A DNA stretch of 64,000 nucleotides from Bacillota bacterium. Its GTDB lineage: Bacteria; Bacillota; Clostridia; Oscillospirales; Acutalibacteraceae. The translations under genes and the position numbers were made by a program. Under the pieces are notes generated by a model. The model was not told the origin of the DNA. It saw only the letters and a program-made list of their open reading frames with translations, and did not search any database. Position 1 is the stretch's first letter; each line of letters starts with the position of its first letter. Shown one piece after another: positions 8,953 to 18,001 of the stretch. The DNA lies in contig JAEYPT010000001.1 in NCBI GenBank assembly GCA_023410445.1, positions 186,001-250,000 on the forward strand, in the 5' to 3' direction.

Positions 8953-9879
8953 ATGAAGCATACCAAATCGCAGGACGTGGAGCGCCTTACTGCAGTTCCG
9001 GAACAGTTAACGGAAACGGAGCGGGAGCACCTGGACTATATCACGGCGCAGAACGTGAAATTTTCCTATGATTCGGAGGAAGACGGCGAGCATCGGGAGG
9101 TGCTGCACGGAGTCAGCCTCGGTGTCCGGAAGGGCGAGTTCATAGCACTGCTCGGCCACAACGGTTCGGGCAAGTCCACCATGGCAAAGCATTTCAATGC
9201 CATGCTGCTGCCCTCCGGCGGGAAGATTTACGTCGACGGGCTGGATACGATGGACGAGGACCTGAAAATCGAAATCCGCCGCCGGGTTGGCCTGGTGCTC
9301 CAGAATCCGGACAACCAGCTTGTGGCAAGCATCGTGGAAGAGGACGTGGCGTTTGGCCCCGAGAACCTCGGCGTACCGCCCCCGGAAATCCGGCAGCGCG
9401 TGGACGACGCCCTGAAAGCGGTGGAGATGTCGGATTACCGTCTGGCCGCGCCCTATAAGCTTTCCGGCGGACAGAAGCAGCGTATTGCAATCGCGGGCAT
9501 CATCGCGATGCAGCCGGACTGCATCGTTCTGGACGAACCGACCGCTATGCTCGACCCGCGAGGGCGAGATGAGGTTCTGGATACAATTCACCGCCTGAAC
9601 CGGGAAAAGAACATTACTATTGTTCTGATTACCCATTATATGGATGAGGCTGTCGGTGCCGACCGCGTCGTCGTTATGGACAACGGACGAATTCTGACCG
9701 AGGGAACTCCGCGGGAAGTATTTGCTCAGGTGGAACTTTTAAAGCAGCACCAGCTGGATGTGCCGCAGGCGACCGAGCTTATATGCCGTTTGAAATCGGA
9801 GGGGCTTCCGGTGCCCGACTGTGTTCTGACCATCGACGAATGCGTCGCGGCGCTGGAACCGCTTTTTCAGCAATCTTGA
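8953..9879 (+). CDS. ecfA1: ECF transporter energy-coupling ATPase EcfA1
   Basis: One of two ATPases of the shared energy-coupling factor that powers vitamin and metal S-components. 308 residues. Walker A GHNGSGKST at 68-76, Q-loop LQNPDNQ, signature LSGGQKQR and Walker B CIVLDEPTAMLD are intact. An N-terminal extension of about 30 residues precedes the usual start. It is followed by ecfA2 and ecfT in the normal A1-A2-T order; no S-component gene is next to them, as usual for group II ECF systems. Confidence 0.95.
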   Translation: MKHTKSQDVERLTAVPEQLTETEREHLDYITAQNVKFSYDSEEDGEHREVLHGVSLGVRKGEFIALLGHNGSGKSTMAKHFNAMLLPSGGKIYVDGLDTMDEDLKIEIRRRVGLVLQNPDNQLVASIVEEDVAFGPENLGVPPPEIRQRVDDALKAVEMSDYRLAAPYKLSGGQKQRIAIAGIIAMQPDCIVLDEPTAMLDPRGRDEVLDTIHRLNREKNITIVLITHYMDEAVGADRVVVMDNGRILTEGTPREVFAQVELLKQHQLDVPQATELICRLKSEGLPVPDCVLTIDECVAALEPLFQQS

Positions 9880-9893
9880 CTTGGGAGAATTCA

Positions 9894-10757
9894 ATGCCTG
9901 TCTTAGAAACGAAAGATCTGACCTATACTTACGGGGTGGGCACACCGTTTTGCAAAACGGCTGTCGACCACGTCAACCTTACCATCGAAAAGGGTGAGTT
10001 TATCGGGCTGATCGGCCATACCGGTTCCGGAAAATCCACCTTGATTCAGCAGTTCAACGGGCTGCTGCGCCCCACCTCCGGACAGGTGCTTTTAAATGGG
10101 TCCGATATCTGGGCGCAGCCGAAGAAAATCCGCGGCGTACGCTTCCAGGTCGGAATGGTGTTCCAGTACCCGGAGCATCAGCTTTTTGAGGAAACCGTGC
10201 TCAAAGACATCTGTTTCGGTCCGGGCAACATGGGTCTCAGCCCGGCGGAAGCGGAAAAGCGCGCGCGCGAGGCGGCAGGTTTTGTCGGCCTGCGGGATGA
10301 GCTCCTGCAAAAAAGTCCGTTTGAGCTTTCCGGCGGGCAAAAGCGGCGGGCGGCCATCGCGGGCGTGATTGCGATGGACCCGGACGTGCTGATTCTGGAC
10401 GAACCCACGGCGGGCCTCGATCCACGCGGGCGGGACAGGCTCCTCAATCAGATCCGTGAGTATCACCGCGTTCGGGGCAATACCGTCATCCTTGTTTCGC
10501 ACAGCATGGAGGATATCGCACGCATCGCGGACCGCGTCCTTGTGATGAATTCCGGCCATGCCGTCATGTTCGACGAAACGGCGAAAGTGTTCGCTCGGGG
10601 GAGAGAACTGGAGGAAATGGGCCTCCGCGTTCCGCAGATCACCCGGATTATGCTGACGCTCAAGGAAAAGGGCTGGCCGGTTTCTGCCGCGCTGACGGTG
10701 GATGAGGCGATGCGGGAACTTCTCCCGCTGCTGAAGGAGGCGAATCACCGTGGTTAG
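9894..10757 (+). CDS. ecfA2: ECF transporter energy-coupling ATPase EcfA2
   Basis: Second ATPase of the ECF module, 287 residues from ATG 9894; a longer open frame to 9783 runs inside ecfA1. Walker A GHTGSGKST, Q-loop VFQYPEHQLFEE, signature LSGGQKRR and Walker B VLILDEPTAGLD are present. It overlaps the ecfT start by 8 bases, which suggests translational coupling. Confidence 0.95.
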   Translation: MPVLETKDLTYTYGVGTPFCKTAVDHVNLTIEKGEFIGLIGHTGSGKSTLIQQFNGLLRPTSGQVLLNGSDIWAQPKKIRGVRFQVGMVFQYPEHQLFEETVLKDICFGPGNMGLSPAEAEKRAREAAGFVGLRDELLQKSPFELSGGQKRRAAIAGVIAMDPDVLILDEPTAGLDPRGRDRLLNQIREYHRVRGNTVILVSHSMEDIARIADRVLVMNSGHAVMFDETAKVFARGRELEEMGLRVPQITRIMLTLKEKGWPVSAALTVDEAMRELLPLLKEANHRG

Positions 10758-11565
10758 GGACATTACGCTTGGCCAGTATATCCCCGGCGCTTCGCTGATC
10801 CATCGGATGGACCCGCGTGTTAAAATCGCGCTGACGTTTGTCTTTATTGTGTTTATTTTTGTGGCCTCTAATTTTGAGGGGCTGGCCGTTATGATCCTGC
10901 TGATGCTGAGCATCCTGCTGCTGTCCGGCGTGCCGCTCATGCAGTATTTCAAGAGCCTCAAGGCCATTTTGTTCATTCTTGCCTTTACCTTTGTGCTGAA
11001 CCTGTTCACCGGAACGGGCACGCCCATCTGGAAGTGGGGATTTCTTTCGGTTACGGCCGGAGGTATCAGCAACGCAGCGTTTGTCGCGATCCGGATTATC
11101 AGCCTGATCCTCTACAGTTCGGTTCTGACGTTCACAACCTCGCCCACGGAGCTGACAGATGCTCTTGAGCGGATCATGAAGCCGCTCAAGGTGCTGCATG
11201 TGCGGGTGCATGAAATCGCCATGATGATGACGATCGCTCTCCGGTTTGTTCCGACGCTTCTGGAGGAAACCGATAAAATCATGAGCGCACAAAAGGCGCG
11301 CGGTGCCGATATGGAAAGCGGCGGCGTTGTGCAGCGTGTTCGGGCGCTGATTCCAATTTTGATTCCGCTGTTTGTATCCTCGTTCCGCCGTGCCTACGAT
11401 CTCGCCATGGCGATGGAGTGCCGGTGCTACCACGGCGGCGAGGGAAGAACCAAGATGAAACAGCTTTCCATGACGCGGCTGGACGCGTTTGCCATTGCGG
11501 GCACTGGCGTTTTCTGCGCGGCCGTCGTTCTCTGCACATTCTGCTTCCCGCCCGCGCTGCGCTGA
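10750..11565 (+). CDS. ecfT: ECF transporter transmembrane protein EcfT
   Basis: Membrane scaffold that links the two ATPases to S-components. 271 residues from GTG 10750 with AAGGAGG upstream inside ecfA2. Hydrophobic segments occupy about residues 25-60, 60-80, 100-125 and 240-265; the cytoplasmic coupling helices carry the Ala-Arg-Gly motif (AQKARGADM, about residue 180), while the second motif reads MECRCY. The N-terminal YIPGASLIHRMDPRVK is characteristic. Confidence 0.95.
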   Translation: MVRDITLGQYIPGASLIHRMDPRVKIALTFVFIVFIFVASNFEGLAVMILLMLSILLLSGVPLMQYFKSLKAILFILAFTFVLNLFTGTGTPIWKWGFLSVTAGGISNAAFVAIRIISLILYSSVLTFTTSPTELTDALERIMKPLKVLHVRVHEIAMMMTIALRFVPTLLEETDKIMSAQKARGADMESGGVVQRVRALIPILIPLFVSSFRRAYDLAMAMECRCYHGGEGRTKMKQLSMTRLDAFAIAGTGVFCAAVVLCTFCFPPALR

Positions 11566-11579
11566 GAAAGGAATCCCTC

Positions 11580-12356
11580 ATGCGAAATCTTTTGCTTACG
11601 CTCCGCTATGACGGCGCAAACTATCACGGCTGGCAGGTGCAGCAAAACGCCGTAACCGTGCAGCAGGTGTTTCAGCAGGCGCTGGAACGCGTGTTGGGCG
11701 AGCGGCCGGATCTGAAGGGCTGCAGCCGGACGGACTCCTTCGTCCACGCGCTGCAGTTTTGCGTCAGCTTCAAAACGGAGCACGGCATCCCCTGTGAAAG
11801 GCTATGCGGTGCGCTGAATCATTTTTTGCCGGAGGATATTGCGGTACTTTCCTGCCGTGAAATGCCGCTTGATTTCCACGCTCGGTATTCCTGCAAGGGC
11901 AAGGAATACGTGTACCGGATCTGGAATGAAAAAACGAGGGACCCGTTTCTGCGGGGAAGAGTTCTGCACTATTGGTATCCACTGGATCTGATCCGCCTGA
12001 ACGAGGCGGCGGCCAATCTGGTGGGACGGCAGGATTTCACGTCGTTCTGCGCGCAGGACGCACGGGAACCGGGCAATATGGAACGTACGGTTGAACGTGC
12101 ATTCTGGAGCCGTGAGGACGGCATGGTGACCTTCACGGTGGCCGCGGACGGTTTTCTCTATCATATGGTGCGCATCATGGTCGGAACCATGCTCCGGGTC
12201 GCCCAGGGGAAGCTTGAACCGCGCGATATGACCGGAATTCTGCAGGCACGGGACCGAAAAGCTGCCGGGCCGACCGCCCCCCCGCAGGGGCTTTATCTCC
12301 GGAAGGTTTTTTACGAGGAGGGAAACAGCGATGAATGGGGAAGATCACCGTTTTGA
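11580..12356 (+). CDS. truA: tRNA pseudouridine38-40 synthase TruA
   Basis: Isomerises uridines 38-40 in the tRNA anticodon stem. 258 residues from ATG 11580, 14 bases after ecfT; the ecfA-ecfA-ecfT-truA order is common in Firmicutes. The catalytic Asp lies at residue 52 in CSRTDSFVHA, a variant of the usual GRTDAGVHA. The C-terminal half (FLYHMVRIMVGTML) is canonical. It overlaps the next gene by 26 bases. Confidence 0.95.
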   Translation: MRNLLLTLRYDGANYHGWQVQQNAVTVQQVFQQALERVLGERPDLKGCSRTDSFVHALQFCVSFKTEHGIPCERLCGALNHFLPEDIAVLSCREMPLDFHARYSCKGKEYVYRIWNEKTRDPFLRGRVLHYWYPLDLIRLNEAAANLVGRQDFTSFCAQDAREPGNMERTVERAFWSREDGMVTFTVAADGFLYHMVRIMVGTMLRVAQGKLEPRDMTGILQARDRKAAGPTAPPQGLYLRKVFYEEGNSDEWGRSPF

Positions 12357-13560
12357 CACCGCAGAGCTTGACCCTGCCCGCCACGGCCGGACGGAACGAA
12401 AACGGAGGCAGCGCCGGAAATTCGGGGAGCATCGCGTGCCCCGCTGGGTCTACCGGATTGTTCTGATTCTGCTTCTGTGCGTGCTTTCCATGCTCGTCTG
12501 GTTTAACCGGAGCAATCTAACCCCGGCAAACGTCCTCACTTGGGTCGAGGACCGGGTGGTCGGCATGGGGGTTGGCGATGGCTATCCGTATGAGATTGCG
12601 GGGTCTGCCGTACTGAAGCAGAATTTCGCTTCCGAGGATAAAGGTCTATACCTTGTCAGCGATACGGCGGTAATGGCCTTCAACGCGAGCGCGAAGCCGC
12701 TGGTCAACCGTCAGCACAGCTTCAGCAGCCCGGTACTGAAAGCCTGCGGTTCGCGCATGCTGGTTTATAACCTCGGCGGACGCGGGTGTCAGGTGGAAAG
12801 CCTGAGCAAAACCATTGCGAAATTCAACGCGGATGGGGACATCCTCGCGGGCGCGATTTCGCCCTCCGGTCGCTATGCGCTGGTAACGCAGGCAGACGGA
12901 TACTGCGGAAAGCTAACCGCCTATTCGTCGGACGGTCACGTACAGTCCTATTACTGGTTTTCCGATTATTACCCGACCGCCGTCGCACTCAGTCCGGACG
13001 GCACCCGTGCCGCCGTGACCGGTGTTTCCTCCAAAAACGGCGAAATGGTTTCGGCGCTGTACCTCATCGACCTGAACAGCGGCAAGGCGGTTGCCCCGTT
13101 TGCGGAATATGAGGATAATCTGCTTTTCTCCGTTTCCTGGGACAGCGAGTCCGCCGTCTCGGCTGTGGGAGACAAGGCCGTGACGATCGCCAATCCGAAT
13201 TCGAGGGCCAAAGCTGATTATAACTTTAACGGCAGGCAGTTGACCGCCTATTGTACCAACGGAGGCAAAACGGCGCTGGGGCTTTCCAATTATGAGGGAT
13301 CATCCGAATCCGAACTGATTCTTTTGGACCAGAACGGCTCCTCCACCTTTAACGCAAAGTTCGAGAAGCAGGTGGCAGCGGTTTCCATTTACGGGCAGAC
13401 TCTGGCGGCTCTTTCGGGCGGAAAAGTAACATTTTACCCGGCGTCCGGACCGGCAAAAACGGCGGATGCGGGAAATGATGCGCGAACCTTGGCGCTTTGC
13501 GACGAAAGCTCGGCCTATGTGCTGGGAGTGTCGGAAATCAGGCTGATTTACGGCAGATAG
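12331..13560 (+). CDS. Membrane-anchored beta-propeller-like protein (DUF5711-like)
   Basis: 409 residues. A basic cytoplasmic start (about 1-40, KRRQRRKFGEH) precedes one transmembrane helix (about 43-60), and the rest is extracytoplasmic with repeated short beta segments such as ISPSGRYALVTQ and LSPDGTRAAVTG, typical of WD40/propeller blades. It resembles the DUF5711 family of Clostridia, whose function is unknown; the name is from memory. The start overlaps truA and cvpA follows. Confidence 0.7.
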   Translation: MNGEDHRFDTAELDPARHGRTERKRRQRRKFGEHRVPRWVYRIVLILLLCVLSMLVWFNRSNLTPANVLTWVEDRVVGMGVGDGYPYEIAGSAVLKQNFASEDKGLYLVSDTAVMAFNASAKPLVNRQHSFSSPVLKACGSRMLVYNLGGRGCQVESLSKTIAKFNADGDILAGAISPSGRYALVTQADGYCGKLTAYSSDGHVQSYYWFSDYYPTAVALSPDGTRAAVTGVSSKNGEMVSALYLIDLNSGKAVAPFAEYEDNLLFSVSWDSESAVSAVGDKAVTIANPNSRAKADYNFNGRQLTAYCTNGGKTALGLSNYEGSSESELILLDQNGSSTFNAKFEKQVAAVSIYGQTLAALSGGKVTFYPASGPAKTADAGNDARTLALCDESSAYVLGVSEIRLIYGR

Positions 13561-13565
13561 TCCGC

Positions 13566-13594
13566 TTGTGTATTTTTTCATTTTGTGATATATT
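13566..13594 (+). promoter_or_regulatory. SigA-type promoter for cvpA-pgsA
   Basis: TTGTGT at 13566-13571, a 17-base spacer and TATATT at 13589-13594, with TGA immediately before the -10 (extended -10). It lies right after the propeller gene and 40 bases before the cvpA start. Confidence 0.6.
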
Positions 13595-13634
13595 TTCCTT
13601 GTGCGCCGGAATGGCATGGATATGGAGGTCCGGA

Positions 13635-14198
13635 ATGGGAACCGTATTGGACATTGTTTTACTTGCTGCGCTTCTGTTCTTCGTCATTTCGGGGTTCCGA
13701 AGAGGACTGGTGCGCTCGCTGGTGGAACTGGTTGGGTGCATTGCAGCCATTTATTGTTCGGCCATGTTTTCGGCACAGTTTGCTGCCGCTGCGCTTCCTT
13801 ATGTAAAGCAGTGGTTTCCTACCTGGCCGTCCGGACTTTTGCTGAACCGTGCCATTGCGTCAATCGTTCTTTTCGCGGTCTTTGAGGCGCTGACGCAGGC
13901 GGTTGCGCTGCTTGCAGATCATGTGTGCCACCTGCCCGTGCTGCGGCAGGTCAACGCGATGCTCGGCGGTGTGTTCGGCCTTTTAAAGGGCGGAGCCGTT
14001 CTGCTGATGGCACTGGCTGTTATCCAGATTTTCACCCCGGCTGCAAAAATTGAAAAATCCGATCCTCTGCTGCAAAAGCTGGGCGGATATTCAGCGTTTC
14101 AGTACGCATACACTCATAATCCGGTGTATAAACTGTTTCAGGAGGATTTTTTGAATGGGATTGGCGTCAACAATGAAAGACAAAAACAAGAACTTTAA
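13635..14198 (+). CDS. CvpA family membrane protein
   Basis: 187 residues from ATG 13635, which has GGAGG at 13624. CvpA-family proteins are small four-helix membrane proteins first linked to colicin V production and later to envelope stress; the molecular role is unclear. The family start VLDIVLLAALLFFVISGFRRG and the GFVRSLVELVG-like turn are present, with helices near residues 5-25, 30-50, 70-95 and 110-130. The longer frame to 13497 has no suitable start. Its end overlaps pgsA by 44 bases. Confidence 0.85.
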   Translation: MGTVLDIVLLAALLFFVISGFRRGLVRSLVELVGCIAAIYCSAMFSAQFAAAALPYVKQWFPTWPSGLLLNRAIASIVLFAVFEALTQAVALLADHVCHLPVLRQVNAMLGGVFGLLKGGAVLLMALAVIQIFTPAAKIEKSDPLLQKLGGYSAFQYAYTHNPVYKLFQEDFLNGIGVNNERQKQEL

Positions 14199-14784
14199 TG
14201 TGCCGAATGCGCTCACGCTACTGCGCATCCTCCTGATTGTTCCTTTTGTCGTATATTATACCAATGATCATGTTATTCGGGCGGTGCTGGTACTGGTGCT
14301 TTCCGGCCTGACCGATATGTTCGACGGAATCATCGCACGGCGGTTCAATCAGTTTACCGAGCTTGGCCAGATGCTGGACCCGCTGGCCGACAAATTAACG
14401 CAGGGCGCGGTTGCGGTCTGCTTTGCTTTGAAGCAGCCGATCCTGATCCCGTTCCTCGCCGTTCTGGTGGCGAAGGAACTGGTCATGGTGGTCGGGGGAA
14501 TTTTTCTTCTGCTCTTTAAAAAGAAAAAGCCGGGCGGCTCTCAGTGGTACGGGAAAATCGCAACTGTTCTGTTTTATATTTCCTTCGGCACCATTGTGGC
14601 TCTGAAGGGCATCTGGAAGATTGAAAGTGCCGGGCTCTCCATGGTGCTGCTTTCCATTACGGTGGCCTTCATGATCTATGCCTTTGTCCGCTATGCTAAA
14701 ATTTACCTTACGATTATTCATTCCGACGATCCGCAGTACCGGATGAACATCGACGAAGTGATTGACAAAAAACGAGTGAAATAG
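14155..14784 (+). CDS. pgsA: CDP-diacylglycerol-glycerol-3-phosphate 3-phosphatidyltransferase
   Basis: Makes phosphatidylglycerol phosphate, the first committed step to PG and cardiolipin. 209 residues. The CDP-alcohol phosphotransferase signature DGxxAR-x8-GxxxDxxxD is seen in DMFDGIIARR followed by LGQMLDPLADK (about residues 40-65). Several transmembrane helices. The start at 14155 has CAGGAGG at 14140-14146; an ATG 18 bases further in is less well placed. The gene starts inside cvpA, which suggests coupled translation. Confidence 0.93.
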   Translation: MGLASTMKDKNKNFNVPNALTLLRILLIVPFVVYYTNDHVIRAVLVLVLSGLTDMFDGIIARRFNQFTELGQMLDPLADKLTQGAVAVCFALKQPILIPFLAVLVAKELVMVVGGIFLLLFKKKKPGGSQWYGKIATVLFYISFGTIVALKGIWKIESAGLSMVLLSITVAFMIYAFVRYAKIYLTIIHSDDPQYRMNIDEVIDKKRVK

Positions 14785-14850
14785 TGTTTTTAAAACGTTT
14801 GATTTATGATATGATAATAGGAAAAGGAAAAGAAGTGATCTGTTGTGATT

Positions 14851-17154
14851 ATGTGTTCCAAATGCCATAAAAGGCCTGCCGTCGTGTTCCTTTCCCCTTC
14901 GGTTGACGGAAAAGAAAGCCGCGGACTCTGCCTGATATGCGCGAAGGAACTTGGGATAAAGCCCGTGAACGACCTGCTTGACAAAATGGGCATCACGGAC
15001 GATCAGATGGAAGCCATGGAATCCGAACTGAATGAAATGATGAGTGACACTTCGGAGGAAAACGACGGCGACGGCGACAACGGTGGGGGTGACAACGAAT
15101 TGAATGGGTTCGTACCGGGAGGCGCGGCGACGCTGCCTTTTATTCAGAACATTTTTCCGGGTGGTTCCAATAATCCGGAGCAGGTTCAGAACGGGTCGAC
15201 TTCCAAGAAAAACGGCAAGGAAAAGCACAAAACCAAGCGCAAGCACCTTGACACTTACTGCACGAACCTGACGGCCCGTGCGAAGGAAGGGGAAATTGAC
15301 GCCATCGTCGGCAGGGAAAAGGAAATTGCCCGCGTGATCCAGATTCTCAGCCGCCGGACGAAAAACAATCCCTGCCTCATCGGTGAGCCGGGCGTCGGCA
15401 AAACCGCCGTGGCGGAGGGCCTTGCCCTGCGCATTGCCAGCGGAGACGTTCCCTTTGCCCTCAAAAAGAAGGAAATCCACCTGCTTGATCTGACCGCTTT
15501 GGTTGCGGGGACTCAGTTCCGCGGGCAGTTTGAAAGCCGCATCAAGGGACTTCTAGATGAAGTAAAAACCGAAGGCAATATTATTCTGTTTATCGACGAG
15601 GTTCATAACCTGGTTGGAACCGGGGACGCAGAGGGTTCCATGAACGCGGCGAATATTTTGAAGCCGGCTCTCTCACGCGGCGAAATTCAGGTAATCGGTG
15701 CCACAACCTTCTCCGAGTATCGGAAATATATAGAAAAGGATGCCGCACTGGAACGGCGTTTCCAGCCTGTTACCATCGCGGAGCCTTCCATCAAGGAAAC
15801 GGTGGAGGTCCTCAACGGGATCAAGTCCTATTATGAGGCCTATCATCGGGTGAACGTGCCGGAACAGATCGTGCAGAAAATCGCGACGCTTTCGGAACGG
15901 TATATCAACGACCGCTTCCTGCCCGACAAGGCGATCGATCTGCTGGATGAAGCCTGCTCCTGCGCGGCACTTCGGAATACCTCCATGGCGGAATACGATA
16001 CGGCGAAGGATTCGCTGGAAAAGCTCCGTGTCGAGGAGGAAGAAATGACGGCGGATGGAGCCGAGCCCGATTATGAGCGGCTCGCGGAAATCCGCACGGA
16101 TATCTCAAAGCTTGAGGAAAAAGAGAAAACGCTTGCGCCGACCGCCCTTGGCTCTCAGGTTGAGGAGCGCGACGTCGCTCGCGTGATCGAGCTCTGGACC
16201 GGGATTCCGGCAAGCCGGATTCAGGAGAATGAGCTCAAAAAGCTGGCCGGACTGGAAGACACTCTGAACCGGAAGGTCATCGGACAGCAGGAGGCCGTTA
16301 CCGCTGTTGCCGCGGCAATCCGCCGCAGCAGGGTACAGATCAGCCCGCGCCGCAGGCCCGCTTCCTTTATCTTTGTGGGGCCCACGGGCGTCGGCAAAAC
16401 CGAACTGGTCAAGGTCCTTTCCCATGAGCTTTTCGACACGCCTGAGACGCTGATCCGGCTGGATATGTCGGAATTCATGGAAAAACACTCCGTTTCCCGC
16501 ATCATCGGTTCTCCTCCGGGCTATGTCGGGTATGACGAGGCCGGACAGGTGACGGAAAAAGTCCGCCGCAGGCCGTATTCGGTACTGCTTTTCGACGAAA
16601 TCGAAAAGGCCCATCCCGATGTGATGAACATCCTTCTGCAGATTCTCGACGAGGGCCGTATTACCGACGCACACGGCCGCAGCGTGAATTTTGAGAACAC
16701 TGTGATTGTCATGACCTCCAATGCCGGCAGCGAGCGCAAGGAAGGCGCTCTGGGCTTCGCAAGGAGCGAAGTGGATGTAACCAAGGAAAAGGCTTTAAAG
16801 GCCCTGGCGGACTTCCTGAGGCCGGAATTCCTCAGCCGTGTGGATGAGGTGATCGTGTTCCGTCAGTTGACCGAAGAGGACTATGAAAAAATTGCGCATC
16901 TGATGCTGGATGAATACGTGGAAACGCTCAAGGAGCGGAAAATCATTTTCCGTTATGACGAAAGCTCCACGCACTGGTTGGCCGTTCACGCAGTGGGCGG
17001 GAAGAGCGGAGCGCGCGATTTGCGGAACCTGATTCGCAGGCAGGTGGAAGACCGGATTGCCTCCCTGATTGTGGAGCATTCGGAGGATTCGATTTCCGGA
17101 ATCTCGGTTACCGCGGATGAGCAGAACGGAATTTTGCTGAATATTCTGCAGTAA
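14851..17154 (+). CDS. clpE: ClpE-type AAA+ unfoldase
   Basis: ATP-dependent unfoldase that feeds ClpP, 767 residues. It has a small N-terminal zinc finger (MCSKC and CLIC within the first 40 residues) in place of the double Clp-N repeats of ClpC, then an acidic linker (about 70-130), AAA domain 1 (Walker A GEPGVGKTAV, Walker B LFIDEVHN), a short coiled-coil middle region (about 390-425) and AAA domain 2 (GPTGVGKTEL, LFDEIEKAH), ending in the ClpB-D2-small domain. This layout fits ClpE. An in-frame GTG at 14845 is an alternative start. No clear CtsR box was seen upstream. Confidence 0.88.
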   Translation: MCSKCHKRPAVVFLSPSVDGKESRGLCLICAKELGIKPVNDLLDKMGITDDQMEAMESELNEMMSDTSEENDGDGDNGGGDNELNGFVPGGAATLPFIQNIFPGGSNNPEQVQNGSTSKKNGKEKHKTKRKHLDTYCTNLTARAKEGEIDAIVGREKEIARVIQILSRRTKNNPCLIGEPGVGKTAVAEGLALRIASGDVPFALKKKEIHLLDLTALVAGTQFRGQFESRIKGLLDEVKTEGNIILFIDEVHNLVGTGDAEGSMNAANILKPALSRGEIQVIGATTFSEYRKYIEKDAALERRFQPVTIAEPSIKETVEVLNGIKSYYEAYHRVNVPEQIVQKIATLSERYINDRFLPDKAIDLLDEACSCAALRNTSMAEYDTAKDSLEKLRVEEEEMTADGAEPDYERLAEIRTDISKLEEKEKTLAPTALGSQVEERDVARVIELWTGIPASRIQENELKKLAGLEDTLNRKVIGQQEAVTAVAAAIRRSRVQISPRRRPASFIFVGPTGVGKTELVKVLSHELFDTPETLIRLDMSEFMEKHSVSRIIGSPPGYVGYDEAGQVTEKVRRRPYSVLLFDEIEKAHPDVMNILLQILDEGRITDAHGRSVNFENTVIVMTSNAGSERKEGALGFARSEVDVTKEKALKALADFLRPEFLSRVDEVIVFRQLTEEDYEKIAHLMLDEYVETLKERKIIFRYDESSTHWLAVHAVGGKSGARDLRNLIRRQVEDRIASLIVEHSEDSISGISVTADEQNGILLNILQ

Positions 17155-17210
17155 AAGACCTCTTTGAAAAAAATAAGACTGGTTTTGTCGCATTAATTGG
17201 TCCGAAGGCG

Positions 17211-17240
17211 TTGACAACTGCCACTGAACTGTGCTATACT
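17211..17240 (+). promoter_or_regulatory. Promoter of the tRNA cluster
   Basis: TTGACA at 17211-17216, an 18-base spacer and TATACT at 17235-17240, 19 bases before the first tRNA. A near-consensus SigA promoter, as expected for stable RNA. Confidence 0.8.
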
Positions 17241-17258
17241 AAGAGCCGTCGCTGAAAC

Positions 17259-17332
17259 GCGAGTGTAGTTCAGTGGCAGAACTCCAGCCTTCCAAGCTGG
17301 TCGCGTGGGTTCGATTCCCATCACTCGCTCCA
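17259..17332 (+). tRNA. tRNA-Gly (TCC)
   Basis: Acceptor GCGAGTG pairs with CACTCGC at 17322-17328. The anticodon stem CCAGC/GCTGG holds loop CTTCCAA with anticodon TCC, and the T-loop GTTCGATTC is present. The CCA end is encoded (17330-17332). Confidence 0.95.
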
Positions 17333-17338
17333 ATATTT

Positions 17339-17415
17339 GCGCCAATAGCTCAGCAGGATAGAGCAACTGCCTTCTAAGCAGTAGGCCAGGGGTTCGAGTC
17401 CCTTTTGGCGCGCCA
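17339..17415 (+). tRNA. tRNA-Arg (TCT)
   Basis: Acceptor GCGCCAA pairs with TTGGCGC at 17405-17411. The anticodon stem ACTGC/GCAGT holds loop CTTCTAA with anticodon TCT. CCA is encoded at 17413-17415. Confidence 0.95.
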
Positions 17416-17424
17416 ACAGTATAT

Positions 17425-17502
17425 GGTGGATGTAGCTTAGCTGGTTAAAGCGCCAGTTTGTGGCACTGGAGACCGTGGGTTCGAATCCCATCTTCCACCC
17501 CA
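17425..17502 (+). tRNA. tRNA-His (GTG)
   Basis: Anticodon stem CCAGT/ACTGG with loop TTGTGGC gives anticodon GTG. The acceptor GTGGATG pairs with CTTCCAC with one U-U mismatch. An encoded extra G at 17425 (G-1) faces C73, the identity feature of tRNA-His. CCA is encoded. Confidence 0.94.
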
Positions 17503-17546
17503 TTTTCTTTTTACTGTTGAGCGCGGGCAAAAGCCGTGCTTTTTAA

Positions 17547-17621
17547 TGGGCTGTAGCCAAGGGGTAAGGCAACGGACTTTGACTCCGTCATCCGTAGGTT
17601 CAAATCCTGCCAGCCCAGCCA
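17547..17621 (+). tRNA. tRNA-Gln (TTG)
   Basis: Acceptor TGGGCTG pairs with CAGCCCA at 17611-17617. The anticodon arm CGGACTTTGACTCCG gives anticodon TTG. CCA is encoded at 17619-17621. Confidence 0.94.
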
Positions 17622-17693
17622 AAAACTGCCCTTGGGTGGCTTACGCTGGGGGCAGAAATTTGTTTTTTACAGTTTTCTGTTTTTAATATATTT

Positions 17694-17769
17694 GAATCAT
17701 TAGCTCAGTCGGTAGAGCACTTGACTTTTAATCAAGGTGTCCGGGGTTCGAATCCCCGATGGTTCACCA
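17694..17769 (+). tRNA. tRNA-Lys (TTT)
   Basis: Acceptor GAATCAT pairs with ATGGTTC. The anticodon stem CTTGA/TCAAG holds loop CTTTTAA with anticodon TTT. CCA is encoded at 17767-17769. Last tRNA of the cluster. Confidence 0.95.
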
Positions 17770-17781
17770 GAGATGGATAAG

Positions 17782-17810
17782 GGAGCACCTGAAAAGGGTG
17801 TTCCTTTTTG
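17782..17810 (+). terminator. Terminator of the tRNA operon
   Basis: GGAGCACC at 17782-17789 pairs with GGTGTTCC at 17797-17804 (8 pairs, one G-U) and is followed at once by a run of T. It lies 12 bases after tRNA-Lys. Confidence 0.8.
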
Positions 17811-17927
17811 TTTTTGTTGGTGCCGATCCCAACCTGTTGAGGAGGGCAATGATCGCCGAAACCGAAAACCAGGTCGCCGATGGCGCGAAAGGCATGGTAT
17901 GCCCGAACAGGAAAGCAGGTGAGCATG

Positions 17928-17953
17928 AAAAAAGCACGCCCGCGGCGTGTTTT
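17928..17953 (-). terminator. Terminator of the small membrane protein gene
   Basis: Hairpin CACGCC (17935-17940) / GGCGTG (17944-17949), flanked by A-rich and T-rich runs. Read on the minus strand it ends in six T. A second GC-rich hairpin (GGGCGGC 17973-17979 / GCCGCCC 17985-17991) lies between it and the stop codon at 18002. I see no gene in 17811-18001. Confidence 0.55.
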
Positions 17954-18001
17954 AGCAAGGGAGACTGTAAGCGGGCGGCGAACAGCCGCCCTGCGAGAGA
18001 A

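Noticed and set aside
14792..14800. AAAACGTTT upstream of clpE as a sixth LacI-type site
   Set aside because: No flanking symmetry and an unrelated gene; probably chance.
14395..15480. 361-residue minus-strand frame opposite pgsA and clpE
   Set aside because: Covers two well-supported genes on the other strand and shows no family features.
17626..17655. Hairpin CTGCCC/GGGCAG between tRNA-Gln and tRNA-Lys as terminator
   Set aside because: Only six pairs and a loop of 18 bases, T-run offset; more likely a processing spacer.
17321..17926. Minus-strand frames with GFEPTVSS- and NHRGFEPRTP-like peptides
   Set aside because: Antisense translations of the tRNA T-arms, a well-known false-gene artefact.
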